A stretch of 64,000 bases of DNA from Actinernus sp. WN-2022 (taxonomy: Eukaryota > Cnidaria > Anthozoa > Actiniaria > Actinernidae): the NCBI GenBank assembly GCA_030867875.1, contig JAOWCC010001368.1, forward strand, positions 8,417,714 through 8,481,713, written 5' to 3'. The notes below the pieces were generated by a model. That model had not been told where the DNA came from. It saw only the letters and a list, made by a program, of their open reading frames with translations, and searched no databases. This document shows positions 22,122 through 34,399 of the stretch, one piece after another. Positions within the stretch are counted from its first letter, which is position 1. The number at the start of each line of letters is the position of its first letter. The position numbers and the translations under genes are program-made.

Positions 22122-24331
22122 AACAAGAGCCCATCTGGGCTTTCACTCGGGCCACATGAGATTGAAGATGAAATTACACTTTCATTTGAAATCCTCTAGT
22201 AATAACCGAAGGGAAGAATTATTAGCTGAATTTAGCAGTCTTTAGGAGTGGCTGGTAGCGCGGTGACATTCATTCTCTGCTCCCTTAGTATATATATATA
22301 TGTAATTTAATATTTTTGTTTTTCTCGTGTATGTAAATTAAAGAAGTTGACCTCTACTTTAATATTCATGTTCATGTTACGCACGCTTATAGCAGAGCGC
22401 GGTAATTACGTCACAAGTCTAGACCCCCCGCCAAGACTCAGACAAACAAACCGCTTTTCTTGTATCAACTTACAATAATTGACTAGCACTTCAGTTCGTC
22501 CTCTGTCTATTCTACCAGAAATGACTGCTTTCCTGGACCATATTTTGAAAGGGAACCTGATGATTATACTGTCGAACAGCTTAAACTTTGGCTGAAATAC
22601 AGAGGATTGAAACAAAGCGACAAACGTTGATCTTGTCAAGCGAGTTTTGCATCTTCGCTGGCCAACCAATGAGACATGCTTACTATATAGACTGTCAAGT
22701 CCTATTTAAACTGTATCCCAAACTCATCTTTTCCCATGCAATATCGGCGTTGTAAGACTTCACCTAAACATTGAAAAGTTACAAAGGTCAGGTTTTCCTG
22801 TATTAAGGCAAAAACAAAAGAATGTAGCCGCATGCCGAGTGCAATCATCTTCTTCAATAAAACTCATCGGAGACCAAAGCTGTTATGGCTGGAAGAGCAT
22901 ATACATTAAAACTATGAACTGATAGCATCCTAAAATTCGGCAATCTTGCTTATGTTGGTGTGCTCTTTCAAACCATTATGTTATTGTTTCCATTTATCGA
23001 GTTTTCAAATTTAATACCAGCAGCTCCGAAAGAAATTAACTTCATTTGTGCTCAGAAAATAAATCAAAGCATTGTAGATGTAGGCTTTGCTTCCAAAATT
23101 TATTTAGAATCCACTGATAAATTCAAGTAAACTTAATGGTTGAACAGTAGTTCCTTCTCATTGTTTACTGGTGGATACATAGTCAGGGTTTCAGTAATTT
23201 ATAGCCACTTACGTTTCATTGCCAGACCTAGTCTCGTTGTTCTGTGCTTTTAAGGTCTCTTGTACAAACATTTATCCAATGCTGACATTTCTCACTGAAT
23301 TTGCTGTTAAAGGTTTTGGAACAGAAAAGCTCCTCCTGTGAGTGATCAAAAAGGCCGAGAAAAGATGAGAAACCTGATCTACTAGCGGTGTACCGATCGA
23401 TGCTTCATTCTCCGAGACATATCTCTTTGAGCGCCGGATTCACTCTTACATCTCCCCCAGCAACAATGCTTGGTATAGTCATCATTACTGATATGACTAG
23501 GAATCTTACTGAAGCAGCTGAAGGCATTGATTCTTTTTTTTAATCGAAATAAATACGAATTCGGTCCTAATTTAGTCTGCTGTTCTGCAGGTTCAGAGTA
23601 CTAATAGATGAGTGTCTCAAATTTATGTTTATATTTGTCCCATATTATAAGTTGTATCCTGTCCACCTATGATGGAGCTATTACTGTATTTCTCTACTGT
23701 TCTTTCTACCCTGCGGCTCTTTGATCGCGTCCATATCGGTATTTGTTGGACTAAAGATTATTAACTGAAATGCCCGTTTTGTTTATCTCTATTTAAAAGC
23801 TTTTACCCTCCTTCCCAAAACTGCAGTCTGCTCATTATATTACAGAACTATAAAGGGAACTGTTGGAAGCCTTTAATTTCTCGAACCAAAATCTCGGCCG
23901 TGAGAGGAGTCTTGTTTACCGTGAGAGTTGAATAACTGCTTCGGTCATCATATTCTGTGCCGAGTGAGTGTTTATTACCTACGAAACGTACCTCCAACAA
24001 GAGCGCCAGTTGAAATATCCTGAGCCTGTTGGGAGTGTTGGAAGGCTTTCGCACGAGTGAACTTAAATAAAACATTAAACTGCTTACATTTGAGAGATGG
24101 GACTCCAAATTTGAGAGAAAATTCCTCGCGCCGTCGTCCACCATCTTGATTTACTGTATTTAATTATGTAAATAAATTAACCTGGCGATTGTTGCGTGAC
24201 CAGCACAATGCAATCTGATTGGTGTGAATTTGACCTTTAACGCATGCGCAGAAGACTTGTTGCACAGAATAATAAAAATAATAATAACGACTTGCATTTT
24301 TAGACTCGGCGGTGCCACGGGCAGCCCGAGT
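22122..24331 (-). mobile_element. Helitron2-like element, copy 1
   Basis: Read on the minus strand it begins ACTCGGGCTGCC (24331 downward) and ends GGCCCGAGTGAAAGCCCAGA then TGGGCTCTTG (22122). The 5'-terminal ACTCGGGC is repeated inverted just inside the 3' end, next to a hairpin (AGCCCA..TGGGCT). A T flanks each end. Such asymmetric terminal repeats, a 3' hairpin and T-T insertion are the described marks of Helitron2/Helentron rolling-circle elements. No Rep/helicase gene was recognised. The outer 200-330 bases match the copies at 39258-43365 but the interior differs and holds degenerate coding sequence. Confidence 0.65.
22517..23560 (+). pseudogene. SAP-domain gene remnant inside the Helitron2-like element
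   Basis: At 22547-22633 the + strand encodes Y-F-E-R-E-P-D-D-Y-T-V-E-Q-L-K-L-W-L-K-Y-style sequence continuing R-G-L-K-Q-S, a good match to the helix-turn-helix core of a SAP (DNA-binding) domain, followed by a stop and then D-L-V-K-R-V in another frame. Farther on (about 23317-23540), frameshifted pieces with P-V-S-D-Q-K-G-R-E-K-M look like later parts of the same protein. The whole is broken by many stops. A link to the multi-domain SAP/recombinase-like proteins common in coral repeats is suspected only. Confidence 0.5.
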
Positions 24332-24412
24332 AACAAGAGCCCATCTAGGCTTACACTCGGGCCACATGAGACTGAAGATGAAATACAGTTTCATTTGAAA
24401 TACACTTAGTAA
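24332..24412 (-). mobile_element. Truncated Helitron2-like 3' end
   Basis: AACAAGAGCCCATCTAGGC at 24332 is the same 3' terminus (minus strand) as the element at 22122-24331, joined directly to that element's 5' end. Only the terminal 80 bases remain; the sequence then passes into a MITE A fragment. Confidence 0.7.
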
Positions 24413-24545
24413 CAATTCTTTTGTTCCTCTGATTTGGACTATTGTCTTGGAATTCTTAAAGGAGTTGATTACATCTGAATGAGAAAGAGAGCTTGAAAAG
24501 AATTATGGTAGCTGAATTAAAATGTCGCCATCATGAAAATGTCCT
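24412..24545. mobile_element. MITE family A, truncated copy
   Basis: TTTTGTTCCTCTGATTTGGA through GAATTATGGTAGCTG matches the interior and right arm of the copies at 7397 and 14925. Confidence 0.6.
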
Positions 24546-24749
24546 ATTTGCAGGTTATCCCTTCATGTTGTCACACATGAATTACTACCAAATTGCATTG
24601 TGTATTGTGTTCTACTGTCAGTTGTGTATTTCGTTCCATTGTTTTGTATTGTGTTAATTCTATTGTATTTTGATAGCAATTCATGTGTTGCCTACATGAA
24701 TTAAGGGACCACCCCTATTGCAACTAAATGGTATAATAAATGTTAAAGG

Positions 24750-26014
24750 GCACCTAAAACAGTGTTTGTTTTCAAGTGTTTGTTATGGATGCCTACGTCT
24801 GCTGTTATGTTTGTCTCCAGTAAATTATACACTAGATGCCATTTATGCACGAATTCAAGAGACCATAGGTCTCTTGACCAATTGTCTCTTGTAAAGAGAC
24901 CAATGGTCTCTTGACCAATTTTATTATTATTATTACAATGATATTTATTATTATTATTATTATTATAATGATATTTATTGAGGGAACCACACTCATCGAT
25001 GTGATGATTTTCAGGAGGGCCCTCAAATAAAAAATAATTAAAATATACAAGAATATATAATACATATATATGAAACAGTTGACAAAAAGAAAAGATAAAA
25101 TACGTAGAAGCTAAAAACAAAAGTCCATATCTAAAAACTATATACAATTAAAAATGTTCGCCTTCAATTGTTCTTAAATACAATGGGATTGTCAAGTTCT
25201 CTAATGTTCGTATTAAGTAATGGTCCAGATAAGAACTGTAGTAGAGTCTATTGTTCTGCAGCAATGAGCCTCCCCCACATACGATTTTGCTTGAATATGT
25301 AGGAGGTATCTACATTCCAAACTACATCTCGAAAATACACTATTTTTTATGCAATTGGCTCTTTTTTCTGTGAAAACGCAGAGAAGCCACCATCCAGCCA
25401 ATCGGATATAGAGAAAACAAAGGATTTTTCAATCGCAAATTTGAGAACTTTCCCCACACACGATATTCTTTGAAATTAAACCATAGTTAGTTTGATCAAA
25501 CATAAATTCAAACCACAAAACATATCGAATAAAAATGTATTATTTCGATGGGTTTCTATTGAATTTATAAGTATCAACCAATGAAATTACGAGAAAGAAT
25601 AATAGAAAATTAACACCTTTTAACATTCCTTGCCGTAGACACTACAGTTCTTATCTGGACCATTACTTAAGGTCATTCCAGGCATTAGAGCACTGGAAAG
25701 AAGTTCTGAAAGTTCCCCAATTAATTTTATCAATATTCCTATCGATAAAATTAGAATTTCCTACGCGCTGCCATCTTGGATGTGATGACGTCACAGTGTT
25801 GCCCCTATTGTTACACAACAAAATAACTATTGTGTTCTGACAATAGGGGCAACACTGTGACGTCATAAAATCCAATATCGCGGCGCGCAGGAAATTGAAA
25901 TGAGTCTTATCAACGGGAAAATCGGTGCATAAATGGCATCTAATGTACAATTTACTGGAGACAAATACAGATGCATAACAATCATTTGACAGCAAACATT
26001 GTTTTTTTCAGCAG
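24750..26014. mobile_element. Nested TIR elements
   Basis: Outer inverted ends of about 95 bases: GTTTGTCTCCAGTAAATTAT in the left arm, its near complement in the right arm, followed by AGATGCCATTTATGCA / TGCATAAATGGCATCT. Inside, a second TIR pair (25213-25670; TAAGTAATGGTCCAGATAAG and complement) is inserted, as is a CRE/YY1-motif palindrome (25743-25925). An ATT microsatellite is at 24920-24968. Confidence 0.8.
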
Positions 26015-26545
26015 AGACTTTCCTTTAATATTGCAAGTAGACGTGCTCGATATCTCAATAATCTCAGTTGCTCTGGAAAGCAAAAGTTGTTCAATTGCAA
26101 AGTTGCTCGTGCCGCCAAAAGTATTACGTTTCATTTGAAAACGGAGAGTCTTTTTCATAGGTTATTTGGCCTACAAAGGTGTGATCGAAAACGCTTTCTA
26201 AAGTGGATATTAAAAAAAAAGACGTGTGTAGATTAATCGCGTGGATCAGTGTACGGCGAAAACGATACGAAAACGTGGCAGTGGACAAATCAATTTATTT
26301 CGGCCTTCCGGTTCAGTTATGCGTATGTTGGTGCGCGTAAGTCAGTCGTTTTGTCATTAGGAACGTTTAAACAGGAAGTTCCGGTATACCCATATATGGC
26401 CAGGCCACTGACACCTTCAGTTGTCACTCAGCCTTTGTCGAGTGAAGTCTCTGTGATGCTCCGCTTGAGTGCTCCCTACTGATTGCTTATCGACTGATTG
26501 CTTAAATTTATCTTCTTGTGTTGTTCAACTCGAAGATAAATTCCA
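26015..26545. other. Spacer
   Basis: No repeat or gene was recognised with confidence. Short open frames here lack domain features. Confidence 0.35.
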
Positions 26546-26548
26546 TGG

Positions 26549-26858
26549 AGAGCCGGGGTGGCGCAGTGGTTAACGCTTCGCCTCTCACCTCCGTGTGGCC
26601 CAGGTTCGATTCCCGGACGCGGCGCCATATGTGAGTTGAGTTTGTTGCCTATCTCGCCCTTGCTCCGAGTGTTTTTCTCCAGGTTTTCCGGTTTTCCTCC
26701 CTCCGCAAAAACCAGCATGCTAAATTCCAATTCGATCTGTGGATTAGCCGGGACCTGGCTTTGATAAGCCCCATGGTTGTTTCAGGTCTCGTTAGAAATT
26801 CAGAGTTTTCAGAGTTTATATGTGAGTTGAGTTTGTTGTTATCTCGCCCTTGCTCCAA
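26549..26858 (+). mobile_element. tRNA-derived SINE
   Basis: tRNA-like head with A box GTGGCGCAGTGGTTAACGC and B box GGTTCGATTCCC, then a body ending GTTAGAAATTCAGAG. A partial second body (TGTGAGTTGAGTTTGTTG) follows at 26820. A full copy in the opposite orientation is at 45280-45540. Confidence 0.9.
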
Positions 26859-27344
26859 ATGAAAATTTCATTCCATTTGCTTTATTCGATTTCGGTTTAT
26901 GGAGTCATAAGTAATATCATAAATATGCTCATTTTACTCAAAATAGTAACGTATTTACCAAGGAAGCTGTAATTCGAAAACTAGTCGGGAAAAAAATATG
27001 TTTTATCTTTTCATCTGGAATTCAACATGTACTACCCTGGCCCTGCAAATTTCAAGAGCATTGAATCATTTTAAGGGCGCGAAATAAAAACAAAAACATA
27101 GGGAACTTTTAATATTCATCCACACAAGCTTCATTGCTGTATCATTTTGTTTATAGCTTGTGTCTTTCCGAAATTTCTCTTTTGTCTAGCAGTCTACCTA
27201 CTTGTGTGCTTTTGAACTAACAAGTTTACCATGCACGCTTGCTATGCTTCGCTACTACCGGAACGCTCGTGCAAAGTCTGTTCTTAGTACAATGCAATGA
27301 CTTGCAAATTAGTTAAACCATGAAGCTTGGCAATGCGGGATGAT

Positions 27345-28560
27345 AATGTAAAGTAGATGCTCGTTACTGGAAAGAGACTAAGGTCCAAGCTCTCTTCTGA
27401 TGAACAAGCACTAGACATTCATACGGCTACTGATGTCACACTTGAGCAGGTCCATTCGCACAAACTGCTTGGTGTCACGATCGACCAGGACTTAACATTT
27501 GATGAACACATTGAAACTTTGTGTAAAAAGCTCGCCAAGCGAATAGGCCTATTGCTGGGTTGCATGTGACGTCATGGCCGCCATGTTGGATGACAATAAC
27601 AAAAGATTCCTCGTTAGCTTCTCTTGTTTAATAGTTCAACCAACATGGCGGCCACGTCTTTGTTATTTGAATCTCTGGGGATTGTGTTGCAACCCACCAA
27701 TTACGATCAATAAGATACTTTCTGCCGAAAACTGAGCGTATCCAGTTTTATAACTCTATAATTAAGCCCGTATTGATGTATGGTAGTGTAATCTGGACAA
27801 TGACTTCTAACGATAATCTCCGTAGGGTATTCAGGCTACAAAAGAGAGCTGCTCGAGTGATTCTGGGTGTGAAAGTGCGAGAGGAGAGAACTGTAACACT
27901 ATTTGACAAGCTTAAGTGGATTCCTTACTACGATGAGGCTAAAATGAACAAGTGTTGTATTGTCTATAAGTATATTATTTTCAAGGGGCTGTCCCCGACT
28001 ATATAAGTAATAAGATAGTTAAGGTAAGTAGCGTGTCTTCACGGACTTCACGCTTCGGTGATATAACTCTTCATTGCCCTAGATACACAAGAGAAACTGA
28101 GGGAGGTAGAACTTTTTTAACTACTTCGTCTAGATTATGGAACGCCTTGCCACCACAGATTAGGAAATGTAAAAGTATAAAGTCCTTTAGGGTAGAGCAT
28201 TCAAATTTGTTAAGAGAACAATACAAGGGCCTTGACCATTTTATCATATCTTAATAATTACTACTTAGCCATAGTTATTTTTATTAGTGTAACTAATAGT
28301 ATATATTATTAGAATATCATATTGTTAATATTCTAAATTGAGCTTATTTATTCATAATATTTATTATTCATTGTATTAATATAGTTGACTTTATAGCTTT
28401 TATCTATTTTAGTGTTGGCAGCTTTAAATAGCACTCAGTAGAACTTACATTTGCATAGTTTTGTAACATATTTTAATATATTAAGAGGGCCACTAGTTTA
28501 TCAGTCTGTGACTGTAAAGTGTTTAAACCCTCGTTAAATAAAGTTATTATTATTATTATT
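27345..28560 (+). pseudogene. LINE reverse transcriptase 3' part, split by a MITE
   Basis: Frames before and after the MITE (27557-27695) together match one reverse transcriptase C-terminus: L-G-V-T-I-D-Q-D-L-T-F-D-E-H before it, then Y-G-S-V-I-W-T and L-Q-K-R-A-A-R-V-I-L-G after it. A stop at 28004 and frameshifts near 28030-28100 make it dead. The 3' end is AT-rich and finishes in a TTA microsatellite (28540-28570). Confidence 0.85.
27557..27695. mobile_element. MITE family B, copy 3
   Basis: GGGTTGCATGTGACGTCATG at the left, its TGCAACCC complement at the right, with GGCCGCCATGTTGG and CCAACATGGCGGCC arms. It interrupts a LINE open reading frame, so it inserted after the LINE. Confidence 0.9.
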
Positions 28561-29170
28561 ATTATTATTATAATGTTGAATAAGTGTGTTTTTAGTAACC
28601 AGATCGGGAAAAAGTGCCCGTGACGTCTAGACCACATTTTCTAAATATCAATTAAAAACGAGATTTTGTATTAGTGATATTATAAAATCTTTTGTAAATA
28701 AATATTATAAGTTATAGTATAAGAGCGTTACAACTCGCAGCGTGACTATTGTATTTGCACGAGCGTTCCGGCAGTAGCGAAGCGTAGCAAGCGTGCATGA
28801 TAAACTTGTTAGTACAAAAGCACACAAGTATGTAGAATCTAGACAAAAGAGAAATTTCGGAAAGACACAAGCTATAAACAAAATGATACAGCAATGAAGC
28901 TTGCGTGGATGAATGTAAAAGTTCCCTATGTTGTTGGTTTTTATTTCGCGCCCTTAAAATGATTCAATGCTCTTGAAATTTATAGGGTCACTGAGGGTAG
29001 TACATGTTGAATTTCAGGTGAAAAGATTTTTTAAAAATTATCGAGTAGTTTTCGAATTACAGCTTCCTTGGCAAATACGTTACTATTTTGAGTAAAATGA
29101 GCATATTTATGATATTACTTATGATTCCATAAACCGAAATCGAATAAAGCAAATGGAATGAAATTTTCAT

Positions 29171-29775
29171 GGGAAGTAGTCATATGCCACAGGTATGAAA
29201 TATGCTAAAAACATCGCTTGAATCTGTCTGGAAAACACAGTTCTCGACGAATAAACAGGAAGTAAGGCGAATGGTTTATTTTTTGAATGAAAATATTCAA
29301 CCCATTTTTTTTTTAAAACGCTCTCATAAAAAAAAATTAAACTTTGCAGTCTTGAAGGTCTACATTTAGACTACAAGGGACACTAGGTCGTTTTAAAAGT
29401 TTAGGTCTAGATTTCGAGAAAATTGATGATATGTAAAATACATGACGTCGACGATGTGTTGCTATGGTAACACCGATATCAAACAAACCTACATTTTTGG
29501 AAAATCTACTCTATTTCTAGTAAATGGGTGAAGTGACTAGCCCGATCGTGCTCTGATAGTGGAGTATCAGCCGTTTGAAGTGGGTATGGTGCGTCCGTGG
29601 AAAATCCAGGCGAGCCACCTTAACCAGGCTTTCTAGGTCACGACGGTACAAAACATGCAAGTGTCTTAATTACAAAATAGAATAACTGCACGTGAAAATG
29701 CATGCGGCTAGTTGCCTACGCTTACCGTTTTATTCAAAAACACGACGTGAAAACCCCCAACAATGTCAAGTAACC
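29171..29775. other. Spacer
   Basis: No gene or clear repeat was seen. Confidence 0.35.
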
Positions 29776-30185
29776 GGTCCGCGCAAGAGGTATGCATTGG
29801 TAATACATGGAATGTAAAATGTGTTAATTGCAGTATTGTTTCAATCGTCCACCTCATTGGATTAAGCATCAAAATCTAACAAAACCTGAAGAAGGATATC
29901 ATTTTCTCAGTTTTTTCTAAACAGATTTGAATTGCATCTAGTGAAAACTTTAAATATGACGAAAATTCAACAGGGGTAACATTTTAAAATTGAAAGCTTT
30001 ATTGGTTCTTGTTCTGGACACTTCTGATTGGACGAAATGTTTTCACACAAAAGGAAAGTAGTTTTAAAACACAGTTTTATAGTGGATTTGATTGCAGAAA
30101 TTCATCATTTAAGGGTTGATGAGTTGTCAGTATGAAAAACAGAAAATTCGATCGTGGTGAACTGTGCCTACCTCTTGCGCGGACC
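29776..30185. mobile_element. Short TIR element
   Basis: GGTCCGCGCAAGAGGTA at 29776 and TACCTCTTGCGCGGACC ending at 30185 form perfect 17-bp inverted ends around about 375 bases. Confidence 0.8.
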
Positions 30186-30351
30186 ATTACTTAAACTGTT
30201 TAGCACCCCATGTTGGATGATGTTGGACCAACAGTTTTTGTTGGATGAAAGTTTGGATTGCGTTTAGCCATTTGTAAACAACAACAACAATTCATTTCAT
30301 TCTAGATGGAAAAAACAAAAGCTACTACAAAAGTATAAGAATAACAATAAT

Positions 30352-30560
30352 CCCAGGGGGGTCCAAAATTGTTTCCAGGGAAACAGTCAGTTTTTCCATT
30401 TAGAAAAATGGAAATTGTTCCCTTGTTCCCTAAAACCTCTATTCAAGTTCCCTTGTTCCCCGATATATTTTTAGTTTGTTCCCTGTTCCCAACAGATTTT
30501 TTGGCATGTTCCCTTGTCCCCGAAACCCCTGGGAGACCCTTTTTTCACATTTTAAAATTT
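30352..30560. repeat. TTCCC-rich degenerate repeat
   Basis: Repeated GTTCCCTTGTTCCC motifs between CCAGGGGGGTCC (30354) and CCCCTGGGAG (30525). The near-complementary ends suggest a small transposon. An open frame over it reflects the repeat composition. Confidence 0.5.
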
Positions 30561-30621
30561 TCTTTTATACAATATACAACCCTAACCCTAAATAAATAAC
30601 ATAAATACTATTTAACAAATA

Positions 30622-30788
30622 AAGAAGCCTTAGCCATGTTTTATACTATCATAAAACACGATGGGCATTTGAGAACATGAGAGAAATGTTAAAGCACAAG
30701 CCGAAGGCGCGTGCTTTCAACATTTCTAGAGTGTTCTCAAATGACCAGAGTGTTCTATGATAGTATAAAACATGGATTTAAGGCTTCT
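30622..30788. mobile_element. Palindromic MITE
   Basis: CATGTTTTATACTATCATAA near the left is answered by its near complement ending about 30775. The centre is GCACAAGCCGAAGGCGCGTG. Confidence 0.8.
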
Positions 30789-30884
30789 TTATCTGTTTTA
30801 TAATATAGATTTACGCGCGCGATGAAAGGAAACCGCCAGTTGAAAACTATATAACACGGCTAACCATGTTATATGTAAGGGTTA

Positions 30885-31078
30885 GAGACTGCTTGTGAGT
30901 TCTTTATCGACAAATACAGGCACGCGCTGACTGTACGATGAACGAAAAATAATGAATACTGCATGAGGCCGAAGGCCGAATGCAGTATGAAGAAATTTTG
31001 AGTTCATCGTACAGTCAGCAAGTGACTGTATTTTGCCGATAAAGTACAAACATAAAGTCTCTAACCCTTTTAATATTC
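30885..31078. mobile_element. Palindromic MITE
   Basis: GGGTTAGAGACT at 30888 pairs with AGTCTCTAACCC ending near 31072. The centre is TGCATGAGGCCGAAGGCCGA. Confidence 0.8.
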
Positions 31079-31289
31079 AAACTGAGTGCACTGTCAGCCG
31101 TGAATTTCAATTGAAATCAGTTGTCAATAACAATTTCATCAGTAAAGAAGTCAAATATTTCGCATGAATTAAATCATTTTACGGTAAATATCTCCACAAA
31201 GAAAAGTCATTTCAATAGACAATGAATAAAAACAGAAGTAGATAACTTTGCAAAGAATAATTTACTTTGGCGTTCGGTCAGTTTAGTTG

Positions 31290-32230
31290 ACGCCTTGCGA
31301 GTACAATGTTTGTACATTTAACTCAAAAACATTTCTCTTGGAGCCATGTATTAAAATATCGAGTATTTAGCCGGCTTAACTCCTAGTTAGTCTACTTTCT
31401 TTAATAGTTTCTTTCATTCGAAAATAACTAACCTGCAGCAAGACAGTGAATTGAAATCTTGAAACCGGCCTCCATTGCTCGGCTCTGAGTCTGATGCAAA
31501 CATTTTCCAAATAAAAATATCCTGGGTTTTCGAACCTTCCACTGAATTGTCGCTTCATTGTCTCCTCATTTATTGACAGAGTAAGGTCTCGCTGGAAATA
31601 AAATCCATTTCTTCAGTTTGGACTGCTAAAGTATTGTAGAAACTTTTGTTTACTCAGATACATGTTGACTTGTTAGTTGTTGTACTTCCAGCGCTTGCAT
31701 ATCAGCCGTTTCTAAAGAACGATTATGCAAATGTTTGCCTGAAAACATAATGTGAGGCGAATAGTATGATTGTACATTTAACTCGAAAACGTTTCTCTTG
31801 GAGCCATGTATTCAAATATCAATTATTTAGCTGGCTTAACTCCTAGATAGTCTGCTTTCTTTAATAGTTTCTTTCAATCGAAAATAACTAACCTGCAGAT
31901 TCCAGTGGGGCAGTTGAATTGAAATCTTGACTCGAAACCGGCCTCCGGCCATGTGCTCGGCTCCGATGCAAACATTTTCCAAATCAAATACCCTGGGTTT
32001 TCGAACCATCCACTGAATTCTCGCTTAATTTTCTCCTATTATTGACAGAGTAAGGTCTCGGAAATACAATCCATTTCTTAAGTAAGACTACTATAGAGTG
32101 TTGTAGAAACCTTTGACTTTGTTCACTCGGACACATGTTGACTTGTAAAGTTGTACTTCCAGCACTCGCAAATCAGCCATTTCCAACGAGCGATTATGCA
32201 AATGTTCGCCTCAAAATATATATCTTCTGT
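31290..32230. repeat. Tandem duplication, unit about 460 bp
   Basis: The block TACATTTAACTCAAAAACAT through CGATTATGCAAATG (31310-31735) is repeated with about 10 percent differences at 31775-32205. No coding meaning was found. Confidence 0.85.
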
Positions 32231-32599
32231 CACACAGGCAACAGAGTTCAATCCTGCCGTTACCTTTCTAGTAATTGTCTGCATTTTCACTGTTTAATAT
32301 GCGATGAGGTTTTGCAAGCCGTCCAAACACGTAACTAAGCGAAGGACTAGTCTCCCTTTCCCTAGGTAAGAGAGGGTCTGGGTCGAGTGCTGTGGTCACC
32401 AATAATGCACGCTCATTAGCCAATCACATGCTTGGATTTTGTACAATGCACGAAATTTGAACATTAAACTCTGATAAAACATGGCTTCTTAGCCAATCAG
32501 AGCGCGCGTACTATCGTATCTATATTATAAAATAAAATATAACATAACATAACATTACACCCTTGCCAGCTATATATAATCGACAACATTTAATTTGAT
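32231..32599. other. Spacer
   Basis: Nothing recognisable apart from a short AT-rich, TAACA-repeated stretch near 32530. Confidence 0.3.
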
Positions 32600-34060
32600 T
32601 TAATCCAATAAAGCAATATTTATTTTTTCCCACTTCTGAAGATGCACCATAATATTGTTGTTAGATTTTGCCACTCTTAGTTCGACTTTCTGGGAATATC
32701 TTAAATGGTTTTTGAAAAGGGACAGAGATGGAATTTGTTTGCTTTTTCTAGCCTTATACAATATCAATTTATAACTCAAAATAATGTAATTTATTGGAGT
32801 TTCTGCCTCTACTCCCAAAATAATATTCACTATATATTCGATTTAGGTAAAAATATATCAAACTCTTCCAGCCAGTCCCTTATTTCAAAATATAGATTTT
32901 TAGATTTTATACATTCAACAAATAGATGATCTATCGTTTATGAATACAAATGACAAAATGAGCAACTAGGGGACTCCAGCAATTTAAACCGATAAAGATC
33001 ACGATTGAGATAGAGGCAGTTGTTTAGTATTTTATATTGAAAACATCTCGCATAAGTTGTAGTTTTGTATCTGACTAAAGACTGCACCCCAGTCCAGTGG
33101 GGACATTAGATTGATCCGTCTACATATATGTCTCTGAGAAGATGATAATCGAAATTTCGCGTTAATTAACCACTGATAAATCTCTTTAGTTTTAACCTTA
33201 TCAATTTCAATTCCATCCTTACTCAGATATAAATATCTCGACGATGATCTTTCCTTATCAACCTTATCAACTATTTTGTTTTAGTAACGTTTTCCATTCC
33301 AAAGGTATTGAATCTATAATACTAGCCCATCGAATGTAGTCTTTTGCTTGTAATCCTTTACGTTGAGCAAATGTCCAATCAAATATAGAGTTGTCTTTAC
33401 AAAGGTCACCGACTTTATTTATATTGCATTTAGAAAATTCTTTGTAAAATACCGCCTTATTGTCTATTTTAATATGCTTATTATTCCAAAGATATTGTTC
33501 TAAGACCAGTAAATGATTATCTACTACCTCAATGGTGGCAATGAGAGCCCAGTTCGTGAGGACACTTTTGTAAAAAAATGGTATATTTGATGAATCCTTG
33601 TTACATCGAAATTATTGCATATCACAGCAATTCCTCATATTTTTTCTAAAAGCAAGAGAGGCAAAATGTTCCATGTTTTCTCCTCCGGCTTCATGAGGTT
33701 AATAGCACATTTTATACGACTAGCTTTAATCCAAGAAGCAAGGTCAGGCAAGTTTAATCCGCCTTTATAATATTCCCCGATTAGCGTTTGATACTTCATT
33801 TTCGGTTTCCTGCCATTCCAAATAAAGTCAGTAATAATACGTTCTACATCTTTAATGAACTCATCTGTGACGTGTATTTTTGAACATACGTAGTATAGTT
33901 TGGATAGTGCTAACGAACGCACCACTTGTATTTTGCCGTATAAGGTTAAAGACGCGCCCGTCAAATTGATAGGGTAGTTTTAAAATTAGATAATATACGT
34001 ATAAAGTTGTTATCATAATGCCATTTCTCATTATGAGAAGGGAGACCCTCATTTATAAGC
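32600..34060 (-). pseudogene. Tx1/L1-type LINE 3' fragment
   Basis: The minus strand encodes pieces of an L1-group reverse transcriptase C-terminal region: Y-G-K-I-Q-V-V-R-S-L-A-L-S-K-L-Y, F-I-W-N-G-R-K-P-K-M and G-G-L-N-L-P-D-L in 33964-33635. Farther downstream (about 33430-33270) come D-W-T-F-A-Q-R-K-G and I-P-L-E-W-K. Stops and frameshifts separate them. It is a different LINE clade from the other fragments here. Confidence 0.8.
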
Positions 34061-34399
34061 TTTCATAAAATAGCGATACTTACTGCATTGTCATTAATGT
34101 GCCAACCAGAGATCCATTGGTTCCTGACACAAAGCGGCCTTTTGAAATCATGGTTGAACATTAGCATAACAATCGTAATGTTTATCAACACGAAGTATCG
34201 CTATTAATAGAGTTGGTTGTTCAAACTTTGTTGGATGAAAATGTTGGGATGGCGGCGAAACGATGTCAAGCATTGACAGACGACGTCTGTATTTCATACC
34301 ATTAGGTTATATAATTACTTGGCTCAATAATCGGCCCCACTGCTATTCCTTCTTTATATAAACAACTTGCCAAACTGCTTAAATAAGGTAAAGAATGTG

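Larger units (their letters stand above)
26859..29170. mobile_element. TIR element of 2.3 kb carrying a LINE and a MITE
   Basis: Inverted arms of about 415 bases: ATGAAAATTTCATTCCATTT at 26859 and its complement ending at 29170, continuing through GCTTGCTATGCTTCGCTACT on the left and its complement on the right. The arms differ by scattered changes. The interior (27300-28560) is filled by a later LINE 3' fragment. No transposase of its own was seen. Confidence 0.88.

Noticed and set aside
24743..25147. 134-aa minus frame with poly-Asn
   Set aside because: Comes from an ATT microsatellite inside a transposon.
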